Shown one piece after another: positions 1-8,469 of a stretch of DNA of 62,167 nucleotides. This DNA comes from Mycobacterium attenuatum. Lineage in GTDB: Bacteria; Actinomycetota; Actinomycetes; Mycobacteriales; Mycobacteriaceae. Position 1 is the stretch's first letter. Every line of letters begins with the position of its first letter. Made by a program: the position numbers and the translations under genes. The notes beneath the pieces are model-generated. The model was not told the origin of the DNA. It saw nothing but the letters and a program-made list of their open reading frames with translations, and did no database searches. The stretch covers positions 1-62,167 of the forward strand of contig NZ_UPHT01000006.1 of the NCBI RefSeq assembly GCF_900566085.1. Reading direction: 5' to 3'.

Positions 1-1
1 C

Positions 2-1990
2 CCAGAGCCCAAGCCCCCAGAGCCCAAGCCCCCAGAGCCGGAGCCCCTTAAGCCGGGGCAAACCCTCGTCAAACGCGTCATCGCCGCCGCGCAGCAGCTG
101 GTCGGGCATCGTCGTCGCGCGCTGCGCATCGGCAGGTCGGCGAGCAGCGACATCGCGGTGCACGATCCGCTGGTGTCACGCGTGCATGCCGTGCTGCGGC
201 CCACCGACGCCGGCTGGGAAATTCGCGACCGGGGTAGCCGCAGCGGTACCTATCTCAATGCCGATCCGGTGAGCCGTGCGCTGCTGCGCGACGGCGACAT
301 TGTGACCGTCGGCAATGCGGATTTCGCGTTCACCGACACCACCCTGGTCCACCGATCGGCCTCGGCTGGCGGCGGAGTGGAAGCTGACCGGCTCGGTCTT
401 GTCGTCGATGGCCATCAGTTGGTAACCGACGTTTCCTTCACAGCCCGTCCGGGCACGCTGACCGCGGTGATCGGGCCACCGGGAGCCGGCAAGTCAAGCC
501 TGATCGCGCTGTTGAGCGGCGCCGCCCGGCCGACATCGGGGTGGGTGACCTGCGACGGCCAGGACCTGCACACCGGCTATGCATCGCTGCGGTCGCGCAT
601 CGCGGTAGTGCCGCATGACGACGTCATGCACGATCAGCTCAGCGTGGAGCAGATCGTGGCCTACGCCGCCGAGTTGCGGTTGCCGGGCACCGTGGCCGCC
701 GAGCGCCGTGCGGCGGTCAACAGGGTCATCGAGGAGGTTGAGCTGGGCAAGCATCGGGCGACCCGGGCAGGCATGCTTTCCGCTGGCGATCGCAAGCGGG
801 TATCGGTGGCGATCGAATTGCTCACCGGGCCGTCGCTGGTCCTTTTCCAGGAGCCCCCGGGTAAGCCGGATCGGTGGCTGGACCGCCAGGTGATGACGAC
901 GGCGCGCCGCGTCGCCGACGCGGGCCGTGTGGTCGTGGTGGCGATCCAGTCGCTGACCGCGCTGAGTCGTTGCGACCAGGTGTTGCTGCTGGCGTCCGGC
1001 GCGATCGCCTTCGCCGGGGCGCCGGGGGACATCGAGCAGGCGGTCAGCAAGGCCCGCTGGTCGCAAGCCTTTCCGCCGGGAGGCGCCGACACCGCGGGCG
1101 ACGCCGCCTCGACCGAGGCGGGTGGACCCGGGGGCCTCGAAGCCAAGCTGACTCAAGCGCCGGCCGGTTCGCCCGATCGCCGCCGCGGCACCGCCGGTTG
1201 GCGCCAAACGTTCATGCTGATCCGGCGTCAGGTCCGGCTCATCGCCGCCGACCGCGGCTACCTCATCGTGATGGCCGCCTTGCCACTGATCCTCGGGGCG
1301 CTGTCACTGCTGGTCCCGCACGGGGACAACCGCGGCGAAGCCGTGCAGATCCTGGTGGTGCTCAACGGCGGCGCGGTCGTCATGGGCGTCGCATCGACCA
1401 TCCGTGGCCTGGTTGCCGAGCGCGCCATCTTCCGGCGTGAGCATTCCTTCGGGCTGTCGGTGCCCGGGTATGTGACGGCCAAGATCATTGTTTTCGGTCT
1501 CGTCGCGACGCTGCAGACCGCGGCGTTGACGGCCATCGTGGCGGCGGGGAAGCACCAGCTGATCTCGGCTGCCCGAGGAACCGTCCTACCCGATCACCCC
1601 ATTGTCGAGCTGTACCTGGCGTTGGCCGCGACGGCCGTCGTCTCGGCCGTGGTCGGCCTGGCGCTGTCCGCGCTGGCCGAGTACCGGCGGGAGGTGCCGA
1701 CGCTGTTTCTGCTGGCGGCGTTGGTCGCGCTGGTGTTCGCCGGGGGCATATTTCCGCTTGGCGACCGGGTGGGCCTCAACCAGATTTCCTGGCTGGTTCC
1801 GGCGCGCTGGGGCTTCGCGGCCTCGGCGTGCACAGTGGACCTCGCCGCGGTCGATCCGGCGGCCGCTGCCGACCTGCTGTGGACGCATTCGCCGGTCTGG
1901 TGGACGTCGAGTATCGGCATACTGCTGGCGCTCGGTGCGCTGTGGACCGGTGTGCTGAGCTGGCGGTTGCGGTCGCTCAGCCGTAGCTGA
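2..1990 (+). CDS. FHA domain ABC-2 type transporter, 5'-truncated, degenerate ATPase
   Basis: The frame is open from the window edge, so the start lies outside. It begins with a Pro/Glu/Lys linker (repeated PEPKP), then an FHA domain with the GRS...DP..SR.H phosphothreonine-binding pattern around nt 130-350. An ABC ATPase domain follows (Walker A GPPGAGKS at nt 473-496, signature LSAGDRKR at about nt 776-799), then an ABC-2 membrane domain with about six hydrophobic segments from about nt 1250. The architecture is that of Rv1747, a two-FHA exporter regulated by Ser/Thr kinases; only one FHA domain is visible here. The Walker B aspartate position is Gln (codon 848-850) and the switch-histidine position is also Gln (947-949), so ATP hydrolysis is doubtful. 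The family call is firm; activity and substrate are unknown. In M. tuberculosis a different gene sits here, so this may be an insertion. Confidence 0.9.
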   Translation, partial: PEPKPPEPKPPEPEPLKPGQTLVKRVIAAAQQLVGHRRRALRIGRSASSDIAVHDPLVSRVHAVLRPTDAGWEIRDRGSRSGTYLNADPVSRALLRDGDIVTVGNADFAFTDTTLVHRSASAGGGVEADRLGLVVDGHQLVTDVSFTARPGTLTAVIGPPGAGKSSLIALLSGAARPTSGWVTCDGQDLHTGYASLRSRIAVVPHDDVMHDQLSVEQIVAYAAELRLPGTVAAERRAAVNRVIEEVELGKHRATRAGMLSAGDRKRVSVAIELLTGPSLVLFQEPPGKPDRWLDRQVMTTARRVADAGRVVVVAIQSLTALSRCDQVLLLASGAIAFAGAPGDIEQAVSKARWSQAFPPGGADTAGDAASTEAGGPGGLEAKLTQAPAGSPDRRRGTAGWRQTFMLIRRQVRLIAADRGYLIVMAALPLILGALSLLVPHGDNRGEAVQILVVLNGGAVVMGVASTIRGLVAERAIFRREHSFGLSVPGYVTAKIIVFGLVATLQTAALTAIVAAGKHQLISAARGTVLPDHPIVELYLALAATAVVSAVVGLALSALAEYRREVPTLFLLAALVALVFAGGIFPLGDRVGLNQISWLVPARWGFAASACTVDLAAVDPAAAADLLWTHSPVWWTSSIGILLALGALWTGVLSWRLRSLSRS

Positions 1991-2107
1991 CCGGCTACGC
2001 GGGCGGTGCGCGTCGACTTCGGCGACAGCGGACGTCGTACGATTCGCCTCATCTCGCCTTCGAGAAACCGACGGACGGCAGGCGCCGGGCCGTCCTGAGG
2101 AGCTGAT

Positions 2108-2614
2108 GTGACCGGCCCGGTGTTCAGCCGCGACGAATTGTCCGCGGCGTTCGGCGAATTCGAGCGTACGGTCGCCCGCGCGGCGCGGACGCGGAACTGG
2201 GACGACTGGGTTGCTCAGTACACCCCTGACGTCAAATACATCGAGCACGCCGCCGGCACGATGCTCGGCCGCGAGCAGGTGCGCACCTGGATTCAGCACA
2301 CGATGTCGACCTTCCCGGGCAGTCACATGGTGGAGTTTCCGTCACTGTGGTCGGTCATCGACGAGCCCACCGGCCGCATCATCATGGAGCTGGACAACCC
2401 GATGCGCGACCCGGGCGACGGCAGCGTGATCAGCGCGACAAACATCTCGATCATCACCTACGCCGGCCACGGTCAGTGGTGCCGCCAGGAAGACATCTAC
2501 AACCCGCTGCGCTTCCTGAAGGCGGGAATGGCATGGTGCCGTAAGGCGCAGGCGCTGGGCACTCTTGACGAGGACGCGGCGCAGTGGATGCAACGGTATG
2601 GGGGGATGCGATAA
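2108..2614 (+). CDS. SnoaL/NTF2-like protein (Rv0138-like)
   Basis: Protein of 168 residues with the alpha+beta cone fold pattern of the SnoaL/NTF2 superfamily: an N-terminal helix containing NWDDWVAQYTPDVKYIEHA, then strands ending in ISIITYAGHGQWCRQEDIYNP. The start is GTG at 2108, preceded by GAGGAG at about 6 nt. The stop TAA directly abuts the ATG of the next gene, so the two form one operon with the epimerase. Length and position match Rv0138 of M. tuberculosis. Members can be hydroxysteroid isomerases, polyketide cyclases or non-enzymatic, so no substrate can be given. A role next to an NAD-dependent dehydrogenase suggests steroid or lipid chemistry, which is inference. Confidence 0.85.
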   Translation: MTGPVFSRDELSAAFGEFERTVARAARTRNWDDWVAQYTPDVKYIEHAAGTMLGREQVRTWIQHTMSTFPGSHMVEFPSLWSVIDEPTGRIIMELDNPMRDPGDGSVISATNISIITYAGHGQWCRQEDIYNPLRFLKAGMAWCRKAQALGTLDEDAAQWMQRYGGMR

Positions 2615-3649
2615 ATGAGCACCAAGCCCAAACTCGTCATCGGCGCCAACGGCTTCCTGGGTTCCCACGTGACCCGCCAGCTTGTCAAGGCAGGCGAACA
2701 GGTGCGGGCGATGGTGCGCCCCACCGCCAATACCCGCTCGATCGACGATCTGGAGCTCACCCGATTTCACGGCGACGTCTTCGACACCGCGGTGGTGCGC
2801 GAGGCGATGGCCGGCTGCGACGACGTGTACTACTGCGTGGTCGACACCCGCGCCTGGTTGCGCGACCCGTCGCCGCTGTTGCGCACCAACGTCGAAGGCC
2901 TGCGCAACGTTCTGGACGTGGCCGTCGAAAAGCCGATCGCCGCGGATCTGCACAGGTTTGTCTTCACCAGCACCTATGCCACCGTGGGCCGCCGTCACGG
3001 GCACGTGGCGACCGAGGCCGACGTCGTCGACGTGCGGCGGGTGAGTCCCTACGTCCAATCACGGGTTGCGGCCGAAAACCTGGTGATGCGGTACGTGTCG
3101 CAGGCGGGGCTGCCGGCGGTCGCACTGTGCGTCTCGACGACCTACGGCAGCGGAGACTGGGGCCGCACACCCCATGGCGCCTTCATTGCCGGCGCGGTTT
3201 TCGGCAAGTTGCCGTTCCTGATGACCGGGATCGACCTGGAAGCCGTGGGTGTCGACGATGCCGCCGCAGCGATGATCCTGGCGGCCGAGCGCGGCCGCAA
3301 CGGCGAGCGCTACCTGGTCTCGGAGAAGATGATCGCGTTGACCGAGGTGGTGCGGATAGCGGCGGCGGAAGCCGGCGTATCGCCGCCGCGACGCTCGATC
3401 TCGGCGCCGGTGCTCTATGCGCTGGGTGCGCTGGGCAGCCTGCGGGCACGGCTCACCGGCAAAGACGCCGAACTCAGCCTGCAGTCGGTGCGGATGATGC
3501 GCGCCGAAGCCGAGCTCGATCACGGCAAGGCCGTCCGCGAGCTGGGCTGGCAGCCACGGCCGGTCGAAGACTCGATTCGCGAGGCCGCCCGGTTCTGGGC
3601 CGCGATGCGCACGGCCCGGCCGGACGCCAAGACGGCGGCATCAGAGTAG
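2615..3649 (+). CDS. NAD-dependent epimerase/dehydratase (Rv0139-like)
   Basis: Extended short-chain dehydrogenase of 344 residues. The N-terminal Rossmann glycine motif GANGFLGSHV is at residues 9-18. A TSTYATVG segment and the SPYVQSRVAAE region supply the Tyr-x3-equivalent part of the active site; the usual YxxxK reads YVQSR, so the catalytic Lys position is Arg. The start ATG follows the upstream stop without a gap, suggesting translational coupling with the SnoaL-like gene. Relatives include 3beta-hydroxysteroid dehydrogenase and dihydroflavonol reductase types. Length and order match Rv0139. The substrate is unknown. Confidence 0.88.
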   Translation: MSTKPKLVIGANGFLGSHVTRQLVKAGEQVRAMVRPTANTRSIDDLELTRFHGDVFDTAVVREAMAGCDDVYYCVVDTRAWLRDPSPLLRTNVEGLRNVLDVAVEKPIAADLHRFVFTSTYATVGRRHGHVATEADVVDVRRVSPYVQSRVAAENLVMRYVSQAGLPAVALCVSTTYGSGDWGRTPHGAFIAGAVFGKLPFLMTGIDLEAVGVDDAAAAMILAAERGRNGERYLVSEKMIALTEVVRIAAAEAGVSPPRRSISAPVLYALGALGSLRARLTGKDAELSLQSVRMMRAEAELDHGKAVRELGWQPRPVEDSIREAARFWAAMRTARPDAKTAASE

Positions 3650-3668
3650 GCCCGGAGTAAGCGACAGC

Positions 3669-4496
3669 ATGGACAAAGTCGCGGTCGAGCTCACCGGGCC
3701 GCCGCAGACCATGCTCGCGACCCTGTATGCCAAGGCGCTCGACGCCGGCTTGCCGGATCCGATCCTGGGCGATCGCTATGCCACGGAGGTTGTCGAGCGC
3801 ATCGACTATGACTGGACCGAAACCGCGATCACCCCGCGCAATTCGGCATCGGTGACGACCCGCACCGCGCACTTCGACGCCTGGACCCGCCAATTTCTTG
3901 TCACGCACGCGAAATCCGTCGTCCTGCATGTGGGTTGCGGGCTGGACAGCCGATACTTCCGGGTGCGGCCTGGTCCGCAGGTGCAGTGGTATGACGTCGA
4001 CCACCCCGAGGTCGCCGCGCTGTGCACCAGGCTGTACCCCGCGGCGGCTCAGCGCCACGTCGTCGCCGCGTCGGTCACCGATCCGGGCTGGCTGACCGAC
4101 ATTCCCGGCGACCGGCCCGCGCTGCTGATCGGCGAGGGGCTGACCATGTACCTCAGCGAACCGGACGGCGTCGGGCTACTGCGACGCGTGGTCGACCGTT
4201 TTCCATCCGGCGAGTTGCAGTTCGACGCGTTCAACCGGCTGGGCATCAAGTCGCAGTGGATGAACACCGTGGTACGCCGCTCCGGATCGACGCTGCGCTG
4301 GGGTATCGACGGACCCGACGACATCCTGCGGGCGGTGCCCGGCACCCGGCTACTGTCCTGGGTCCGCTGGTTCGAATCCGACACCTTCGCGCGATTACCG
4401 CGCGCTTACCAGGTCATGGGCAGCCTCATGTCGCGGGTACCGGCACTGGCCAACATGTCGCAGTACCACCGTTACGCGTTCGGCCGGGAATGCTGA
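3669..4496 (+). CDS. Class I SAM-dependent methyltransferase (LCMT-like)
   Basis: Protein of 275 residues in the leucine carboxyl methyltransferase-like group (Pfam LCM). The SAM-binding loop VVLHVGCGLDSRYF lies near residues 85-98, an acidic post-motif WYDVDHPEV near 112-120, and the family block LLIGEGLTMYL near 152-162. It starts at ATG 3669, 19 nt after the epimerase stop, so it probably belongs to the same transcript. M. tuberculosis has no methyltransferase between Rv0139 and Rv0140, so this is an accessory gene relative to that genome. The target is unknown; O-methylation of a small acid or lipid is typical of the family. Confidence 0.85.
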   Translation: MDKVAVELTGPPQTMLATLYAKALDAGLPDPILGDRYATEVVERIDYDWTETAITPRNSASVTTRTAHFDAWTRQFLVTHAKSVVLHVGCGLDSRYFRVRPGPQVQWYDVDHPEVAALCTRLYPAAAQRHVVAASVTDPGWLTDIPGDRPALLIGEGLTMYLSEPDGVGLLRRVVDRFPSGELQFDAFNRLGIKSQWMNTVVRRSGSTLRWGIDGPDDILRAVPGTRLLSWVRWFESDTFARLPRAYQVMGSLMSRVPALANMSQYHRYAFGREC

Positions 4497-4520
4497 TGGC
4501 CGGCAGGCGTTGCACACCCC

Positions 4521-4901
4521 ATGAGCCACCGGAAAGTCTTGGAACCCAATGCGGGGCACCCCATCAGCATCGAACCAACCGACGGTCGGGTACAGGTGCG
4601 CATTCGCGGCGAACTCATCGCGGACACGACCGCGGCCCTGGAATTACGGGAGGCCACTTTGCCAGCGGTGCAATACATTCCGCTGGCCGACGTCGCCCAG
4701 GGCAGGCTGACCCGTACCGACACCCACAGCTACTGCCCATTCAAGGGTGAGGCCGGCTACTACAGCGTGACCACCTCGGCCGGCGACATCGTCGAGGATG
4801 TGATCTGGACCTACGACCAGCCCTATCCCGCGGTGGCGGCGATAGCCGGGCACGTCGCGTTCTATCCCGGCAAGGCCGACATCACCGTCGCCTCGGGATA
4901 G
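4521..4901 (+). CDS. DUF427 domain protein (Rv0140-like)
   Basis: Small protein of 126 residues that is a single DUF427 domain. It has the conserved block YIPLADV, then a Thr-rich stretch leading to SYCPFKGEAGYYSV, then DVIWTYDQPYP. DUF427 has a compact beta-barrel fold and no settled enzymatic role. The gene is 24 nt downstream of the methyltransferase and its 3' end overlaps the convergent Rv0141c-like gene by about 20 nt. Length equals that of Rv0140. A second, longer DUF427 protein is encoded at 46919-47620. Confidence 0.88.
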   Translation: MSHRKVLEPNAGHPISIEPTDGRVQVRIRGELIADTTAALELREATLPAVQYIPLADVAQGRLTRTDTHSYCPFKGEAGYYSVTTSAGDIVEDVIWTYDQPYPAVAAIAGHVAFYPGKADITVASG

Positions 4902-5289
4902 TGGGTAAGGGAAATACCTTCGCCAACGACTGCGTGTCGCTGTATTCGCGCAGCGACACGATCTGGCCGTCGTGGCATTCGAAGATGCACACGAACGGGC
5001 TGTCGTAGCGGGTGCCGCCGGCGGTGATGCCCTCGACCTGCCCTTCGACGACAACCGTCTCGCCTTCGTTGACACAGCGCAGCAATTCGATATTGACCTC
5101 AAATTTCTGTTTGCGCTGTTCTACCGCTCGCCGCAGGGCCGCCTTATCGATCGCCGAGCGGGTGGCGATGCTCCAATAGGTGAAGTCGTCGCTGAGCAAC
5201 GTGAAACCCTCGTCGAGGTCTCCGCCCTCGCACATGCTCTGCATGAACATCCATGCCAGTTCGGCCTGCGGATCGTCGAACGGCGTCAT
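4882..5289 (-). CDS. SnoaL-like/NTF2 family protein (Rv0141c-like)
   Basis: Protein of 135 residues beginning MTPFDDPQAELAW and ending in PRRR, with SnoaL-like features (DDFTYWS, ELLRCVNEGETVVVEGQVEG, FECHDGQIVSLREYSD). The frame stays open upstream to 5388. The start at 5289 is preferred because AGGA lies about 10 nt upstream and the resulting length matches the 136 residues of Rv0141c; ATG at 5364 is the alternative. It is convergent with the DUF427 gene, with overlapping 3' ends. The ligand is unknown. Confidence 0.82.
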   Translation of the reverse strand: MTPFDDPQAELAWMFMQSMCEGGDLDEGFTLLSDDFTYWSIATRSAIDKAALRRAVEQRKQKFEVNIELLRCVNEGETVVVEGQVEGITAGGTRYDSPFVCIFECHDGQIVSLREYSDTQSLAKVFPLPTIPRRR

Positions 5290-5438
5290 CACATCGCCAT
5301 CCTGTCGCGGCAGGCCGATCGCGGTCAATCGAGGTCCCGATCGTGGTTGGGTAACGCCGGTCATGGCAGGCTCAACTGATCGACGCACGTACAGTCACGT
5401 TCCCCGGCGCGGCGGGCTTCGGGCATACCCTGGCGCCG

Positions 5439-6287
5439 TTGCGACGCGGCCGCGGCGATCCGTGCTTTCGGGTCCCGGGAGACGGCACGATCTGGCGCAC
5501 CAGCCTGCTGTCCAGCGGGCCGCTCACGGCGCGCATCAGCCGCGCGGCGCCCGACGCGGCCCATTGCGTGGCGTGGGGCCGCGGTGCCGAGCAGTTCCTC
5601 GAGTTGCTGCCGGCGATGCTGGGCGCCGACGACGACATCTCGGATTTCGCGCCCAGTGAGCCGACGGTTGCAGCTGCGCACCGGCGGCTACCGCACCTGC
5701 GTCTGGGCCGCACCGGGCAGGTGCTGGAGGCGTTGATTCCGGCCGTCATCGAGCAGCGGGTCCCCGGCGCCGACGCCTTCCGGTCGTGGCGGGTGCTGGT
5801 GACCAAATACGGCACGCCGGCCCCGGGTCCGGCGCCCGACGGCATGCGGGTGCCGCCGTCGCCCGAGGCTTGGCGGCACATCCCGTCCTGGGAGTTCCAC
5901 CGCGCCAACGTTGACCCCGGGCGGGCCCGCACGGTCGTGAGCTGCGCGCGGCGGGCGGCGTCGCTGGAGCGGTTGACCGCGCTGCCGGCCGCGCAGGCGT
6001 GTGACGCGCTGATGTCGCTGCCGGGAGTCGGCGTGTGGACCGCGGCCGAAACGGTGCAGCGGGCCTTCGGGGACCCCGACGCGGTGTCGGTGGGGGATTA
6101 CCACATTCCGAAAATGATCGGCTGGACCATGCTGGGCCATCCGGTCGATGATGCCGGCATGCTCGAGCTGCTGGAGCCGATGCGGCCGCACCGGCACCGG
6201 GTGGTTCGCCTGCTCGAAGCCAGCGGACTGGCCCGCGAGCCCCGCCGCGGGCCGCGGCTGCCGGTGCAGCAGATCCACTCGCTGTGA
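5439..6287 (+). CDS. DNA-3-methyladenine glycosylase family, AlkA-like (Rv0142-like)
   Basis: HhH-GPD superfamily base-excision enzyme. The C-terminal half carries VIEQRVPGADAFRSWRVLV, then the hairpin region ALMSLPGVGVWTAAETVQRAFGDPDAVSVGDYHIP, where LPGVGVWTA is the helix-hairpin-helix and the Asp in VGDYH is at the catalytic position. The product would remove alkylated purines from DNA. The first recognised start is TTG 5439, but family-like sequence (ending FGHTLAPLRRG) continues in frame upstream to about 5376, with no ATG or GTG before the stop at 5352-5354. The true start may be CTG 5376 or another non-standard codon, giving about 303 residues against 308 in Rv0142. Confidence 0.85.
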   Translation: MRRGRGDPCFRVPGDGTIWRTSLLSSGPLTARISRAAPDAAHCVAWGRGAEQFLELLPAMLGADDDISDFAPSEPTVAAAHRRLPHLRLGRTGQVLEALIPAVIEQRVPGADAFRSWRVLVTKYGTPAPGPAPDGMRVPPSPEAWRHIPSWEFHRANVDPGRARTVVSCARRAASLERLTALPAAQACDALMSLPGVGVWTAAETVQRAFGDPDAVSVGDYHIPKMIGWTMLGHPVDDAGMLELLEPMRPHRHRVVRLLEASGLAREPRRGPRLPVQQIHSL

Positions 6288-6372
6288 CTCCCGCAGACCC
6301 GGTGTTAGCAGCCGACACCATCGGGTACCCCTGCCAGCAAGTGACCAAAGGCGAACTTCAGGGGGCCGACCG

Positions 6373-6918
6373 ATGACACCGTTCACCATTCCGGGATTGA
6401 CCGACAAGCAGGGCGCGCGACTCGCCGAGCTGCTGCAGAAGCAGCTGAGCACCTACAACGACCTGCATCTGACGCTCAAGCACATCCACTGGAATGTGGT
6501 GGGCCCGAACTTCATCGGCGTGCACGAGATGATCGACCCGCAGGTCGAGGCGGTGCGTGGCTATGCCGATGAGGTGGCCGAGCGCATCGCGGCCCTGGGC
6601 TCGTCACCGCAGGGCACCCCGGGCGCGATCATCCAGGACCGTTCCTGGGACGACTACTCGGTGGGCCGGGACTGCGTCCAGGCGCACCTTGCTGCGCTGG
6701 ACCTCGTCTACACCGGCGTGATCGAAGATATCCGCAAAGCCATCGATGAGACCGAGGAACTCGACCGCGTCACCCAGGACATGCTGATCGGGCACGCCGC
6801 GGATCTCGAGAAGTTCCAGTGGTTTGTCCGGGCGCACCTGGAGAACGCGGGCGGCAGGCTGGCCCATGACGGCTCGGCCACCGAGCGGGATGCTGCCAGC
6901 ACCGCGCGCGGCACCTGA
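6373..6918 (+). CDS. dps: Dps-family DNA-binding ferritin
   Basis: Protein of 181 residues closely resembling M. smegmatis Dps in the parts I can recall (start MTPFTIPGLTDK, then LLQKQLSTYNDLHLTLKHIHWNV). The Dps signature HWNVVGPNFIGVHEMIDPQVE supplies the His/His/Asp/Glu ligands of the intersubunit ferroxidase centre. The Gly/Ser/Ala-rich tail ERDAASTARGT corresponds to the DNA-binding tail region of the M. smegmatis protein. It should form a 12-subunit cage that oxidises Fe(II) with peroxide and protects DNA. ATG 6373 is chosen by homology; the frame is open further upstream. M. tuberculosis has no gene here and no Dps, so this is an insertion between Rv0142- and Rv0143c-like genes. It is convergent with the CLC gene, 4 nt away. 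Confidence 0.93.
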   Translation: MTPFTIPGLTDKQGARLAELLQKQLSTYNDLHLTLKHIHWNVVGPNFIGVHEMIDPQVEAVRGYADEVAERIAALGSSPQGTPGAIIQDRSWDDYSVGRDCVQAHLAALDLVYTGVIEDIRKAIDETEELDRVTQDMLIGHAADLEKFQWFVRAHLENAGGRLAHDGSATERDAASTARGT

Positions 6919-6922
6919 GCGG

Positions 6923-8362
6923 CTACTCGGGCCGGGCTTTTGCGGCGCGTTCGGCCTCGGCGGTTTCGCGGTTCAGCCGCTGAGCTTCATAGATCGTGAC
7001 GTTGGTGCGCGACATCAGCAATGCGGCGATCCCCACCGCCAGGATCGCCCCGGGCACCACGGAGAACGAGCCGGTCATCTCCGCGACCATGATCATGATC
7101 GCCAGCGGCGCGCGTGCCACGCTGCCGAAACACGCCATCATGCCGACCACCACGAAGATCCCCGGTGCGTCCGGAACACCGGGGATGCCCGAGAGTTCAC
7201 CCAGCCGCCAGACCGCGGCGCCGACGAACGCGCCGATGACGATGCCGGGCCCGAACAGCCCGCCGGACCCACCCGTGCCGATCGACAGCGAGGTGGCGAT
7301 GATCTTGGCGATCGGCAGCACGACGATGATCCACAGCGGAATGCCCATCAGCGATCCGCGGTCGGCGGCCAGCTGCGCCCAGCCGTAACCGCTGCTCAGG
7401 ACCTGCGGGATCAGTAGCCCCAGTAATCCGACCAGCAGCCCGCCGACAGCCGGCTTGATGATCGGCCCGCCGGGAAGCCGGCGGGTGAATGCCACCGATG
7501 CGTGGAAGATGCGGGCATACAGGTAGCCGACGGCCGCGGCGATCAGGCCGATCACGACAAACCACAACAGCGGCCACGCCCGTTCAAAGCGGTACTCGGC
7601 GTCGATGTAGCCGAACAGTGGATCGAATCCCAGGAAGGCGCCCAGCACCGCGTACGCCGTCCCGGAGGTGATGAAGCCGGGGAGCAGGCTGCGGTAGTCG
7701 AAATCGTCGCGGTAGGTGATCGACGCCGCCAGCACCGCTCCGCCCAGTGGCGCGGCGAATATCGCGCCGATACCCGCGCCGATGCCCAGCGCCACCGCGA
7801 TCCGGCCGTCCTCGTCGGACAGACCCAGGCGCCGCGTCAGCAACGAGCAGAAGCCGGCGGAAATCTGCGCCGTCGGACCCTCACGCCCGCCGGAGCCGCC
7901 CGATCCGATGGTCAGCGCGCTGGCCACCATCTTCACCAGCACCGCGCGCCCGCGAATGGCCCGCGGATCGGTGTGCACCGCCTCGATGGCCTCATCGGTG
8001 CCGTGACCGGTGGCTTCGGGTGCGAACCTGGCCACGATGAAGGCCGAGAGCAGCGCCCCGCCCGTCGTCACCAGCGGAATGGCCCATGGGCGGGCGAAAC
8101 CGCTGGACCCACGGCTACCGCCCTCGCCGAGCGGAGTCGGAATGTGATAGTCGGCGAGATAGCCGAGCAGGAACTCGCCGGTGTATTTCAGCGCCAGGTA
8201 GAACACCACAGCGCCTAGGCCCGCGATGACACCGATCGTGATGCCCAGCAGCAACCACTTGCGCAAGTAGCCGGCACTTCTGATCGATGCGCCGAATCGC
8301 CCGCCAGCGGCGGCGGGCGGCGCCTCTCTGGGTTCGGGCGCGTCCGAAGCCGACTCGTTCAC
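6923..8362 (-). CDS. CLC-family chloride channel/transporter (Rv0143c-like)
   Basis: Protein of 479 residues with many hydrophobic segments. The CLC filter motifs are present: GSGGSGGREGP at residues 153-163 with the gating glutamate at about 161, and GTGGSGGLFGPGI near 370. The Pro-Ile of the classical GSGIP motif is replaced by Gly-Gly, as in other bacterial CLC subfamilies. The gating Glu suggests proton-coupled exchange or a gated channel; the anion is not determinable. Length and order match Rv0143c (492 residues). It is divergent from the pirin gene, with about 107 nt between starts. Confidence 0.92.
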   Translation of the reverse strand: MNESASDAPEPREAPPAAAGGRFGASIRSAGYLRKWLLLGITIGVIAGLGAVVFYLALKYTGEFLLGYLADYHIPTPLGEGGSRGSSGFARPWAIPLVTTGGALLSAFIVARFAPEATGHGTDEAIEAVHTDPRAIRGRAVLVKMVASALTIGSGGSGGREGPTAQISAGFCSLLTRRLGLSDEDGRIAVALGIGAGIGAIFAAPLGGAVLAASITYRDDFDYRSLLPGFITSGTAYAVLGAFLGFDPLFGYIDAEYRFERAWPLLWFVVIGLIAAAVGYLYARIFHASVAFTRRLPGGPIIKPAVGGLLVGLLGLLIPQVLSSGYGWAQLAADRGSLMGIPLWIIVVLPIAKIIATSLSIGTGGSGGLFGPGIVIGAFVGAAVWRLGELSGIPGVPDAPGIFVVVGMMACFGSVARAPLAIMIMVAEMTGSFSVVPGAILAVGIAALLMSRTNVTIYEAQRLNRETAEAERAAKARPE

Positions 8363-8469
8363 CGCGCGGACCTGACCAGCATCAGGTCATCCTATGACAG
8401 CCGGGAATAAGTGGACTCTGGTCCGGTTATATCCGGTAGTTCCCGGTAGTGCCGCACTAGGAGGTACCA

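Noticed and set aside
494..1207. Long minus-strand frames across the ABC transporter
   Set aside because: G+C-rich codon shadow; no start context and no recognisable domain, while the plus frame has clear FHA and ABC motifs.
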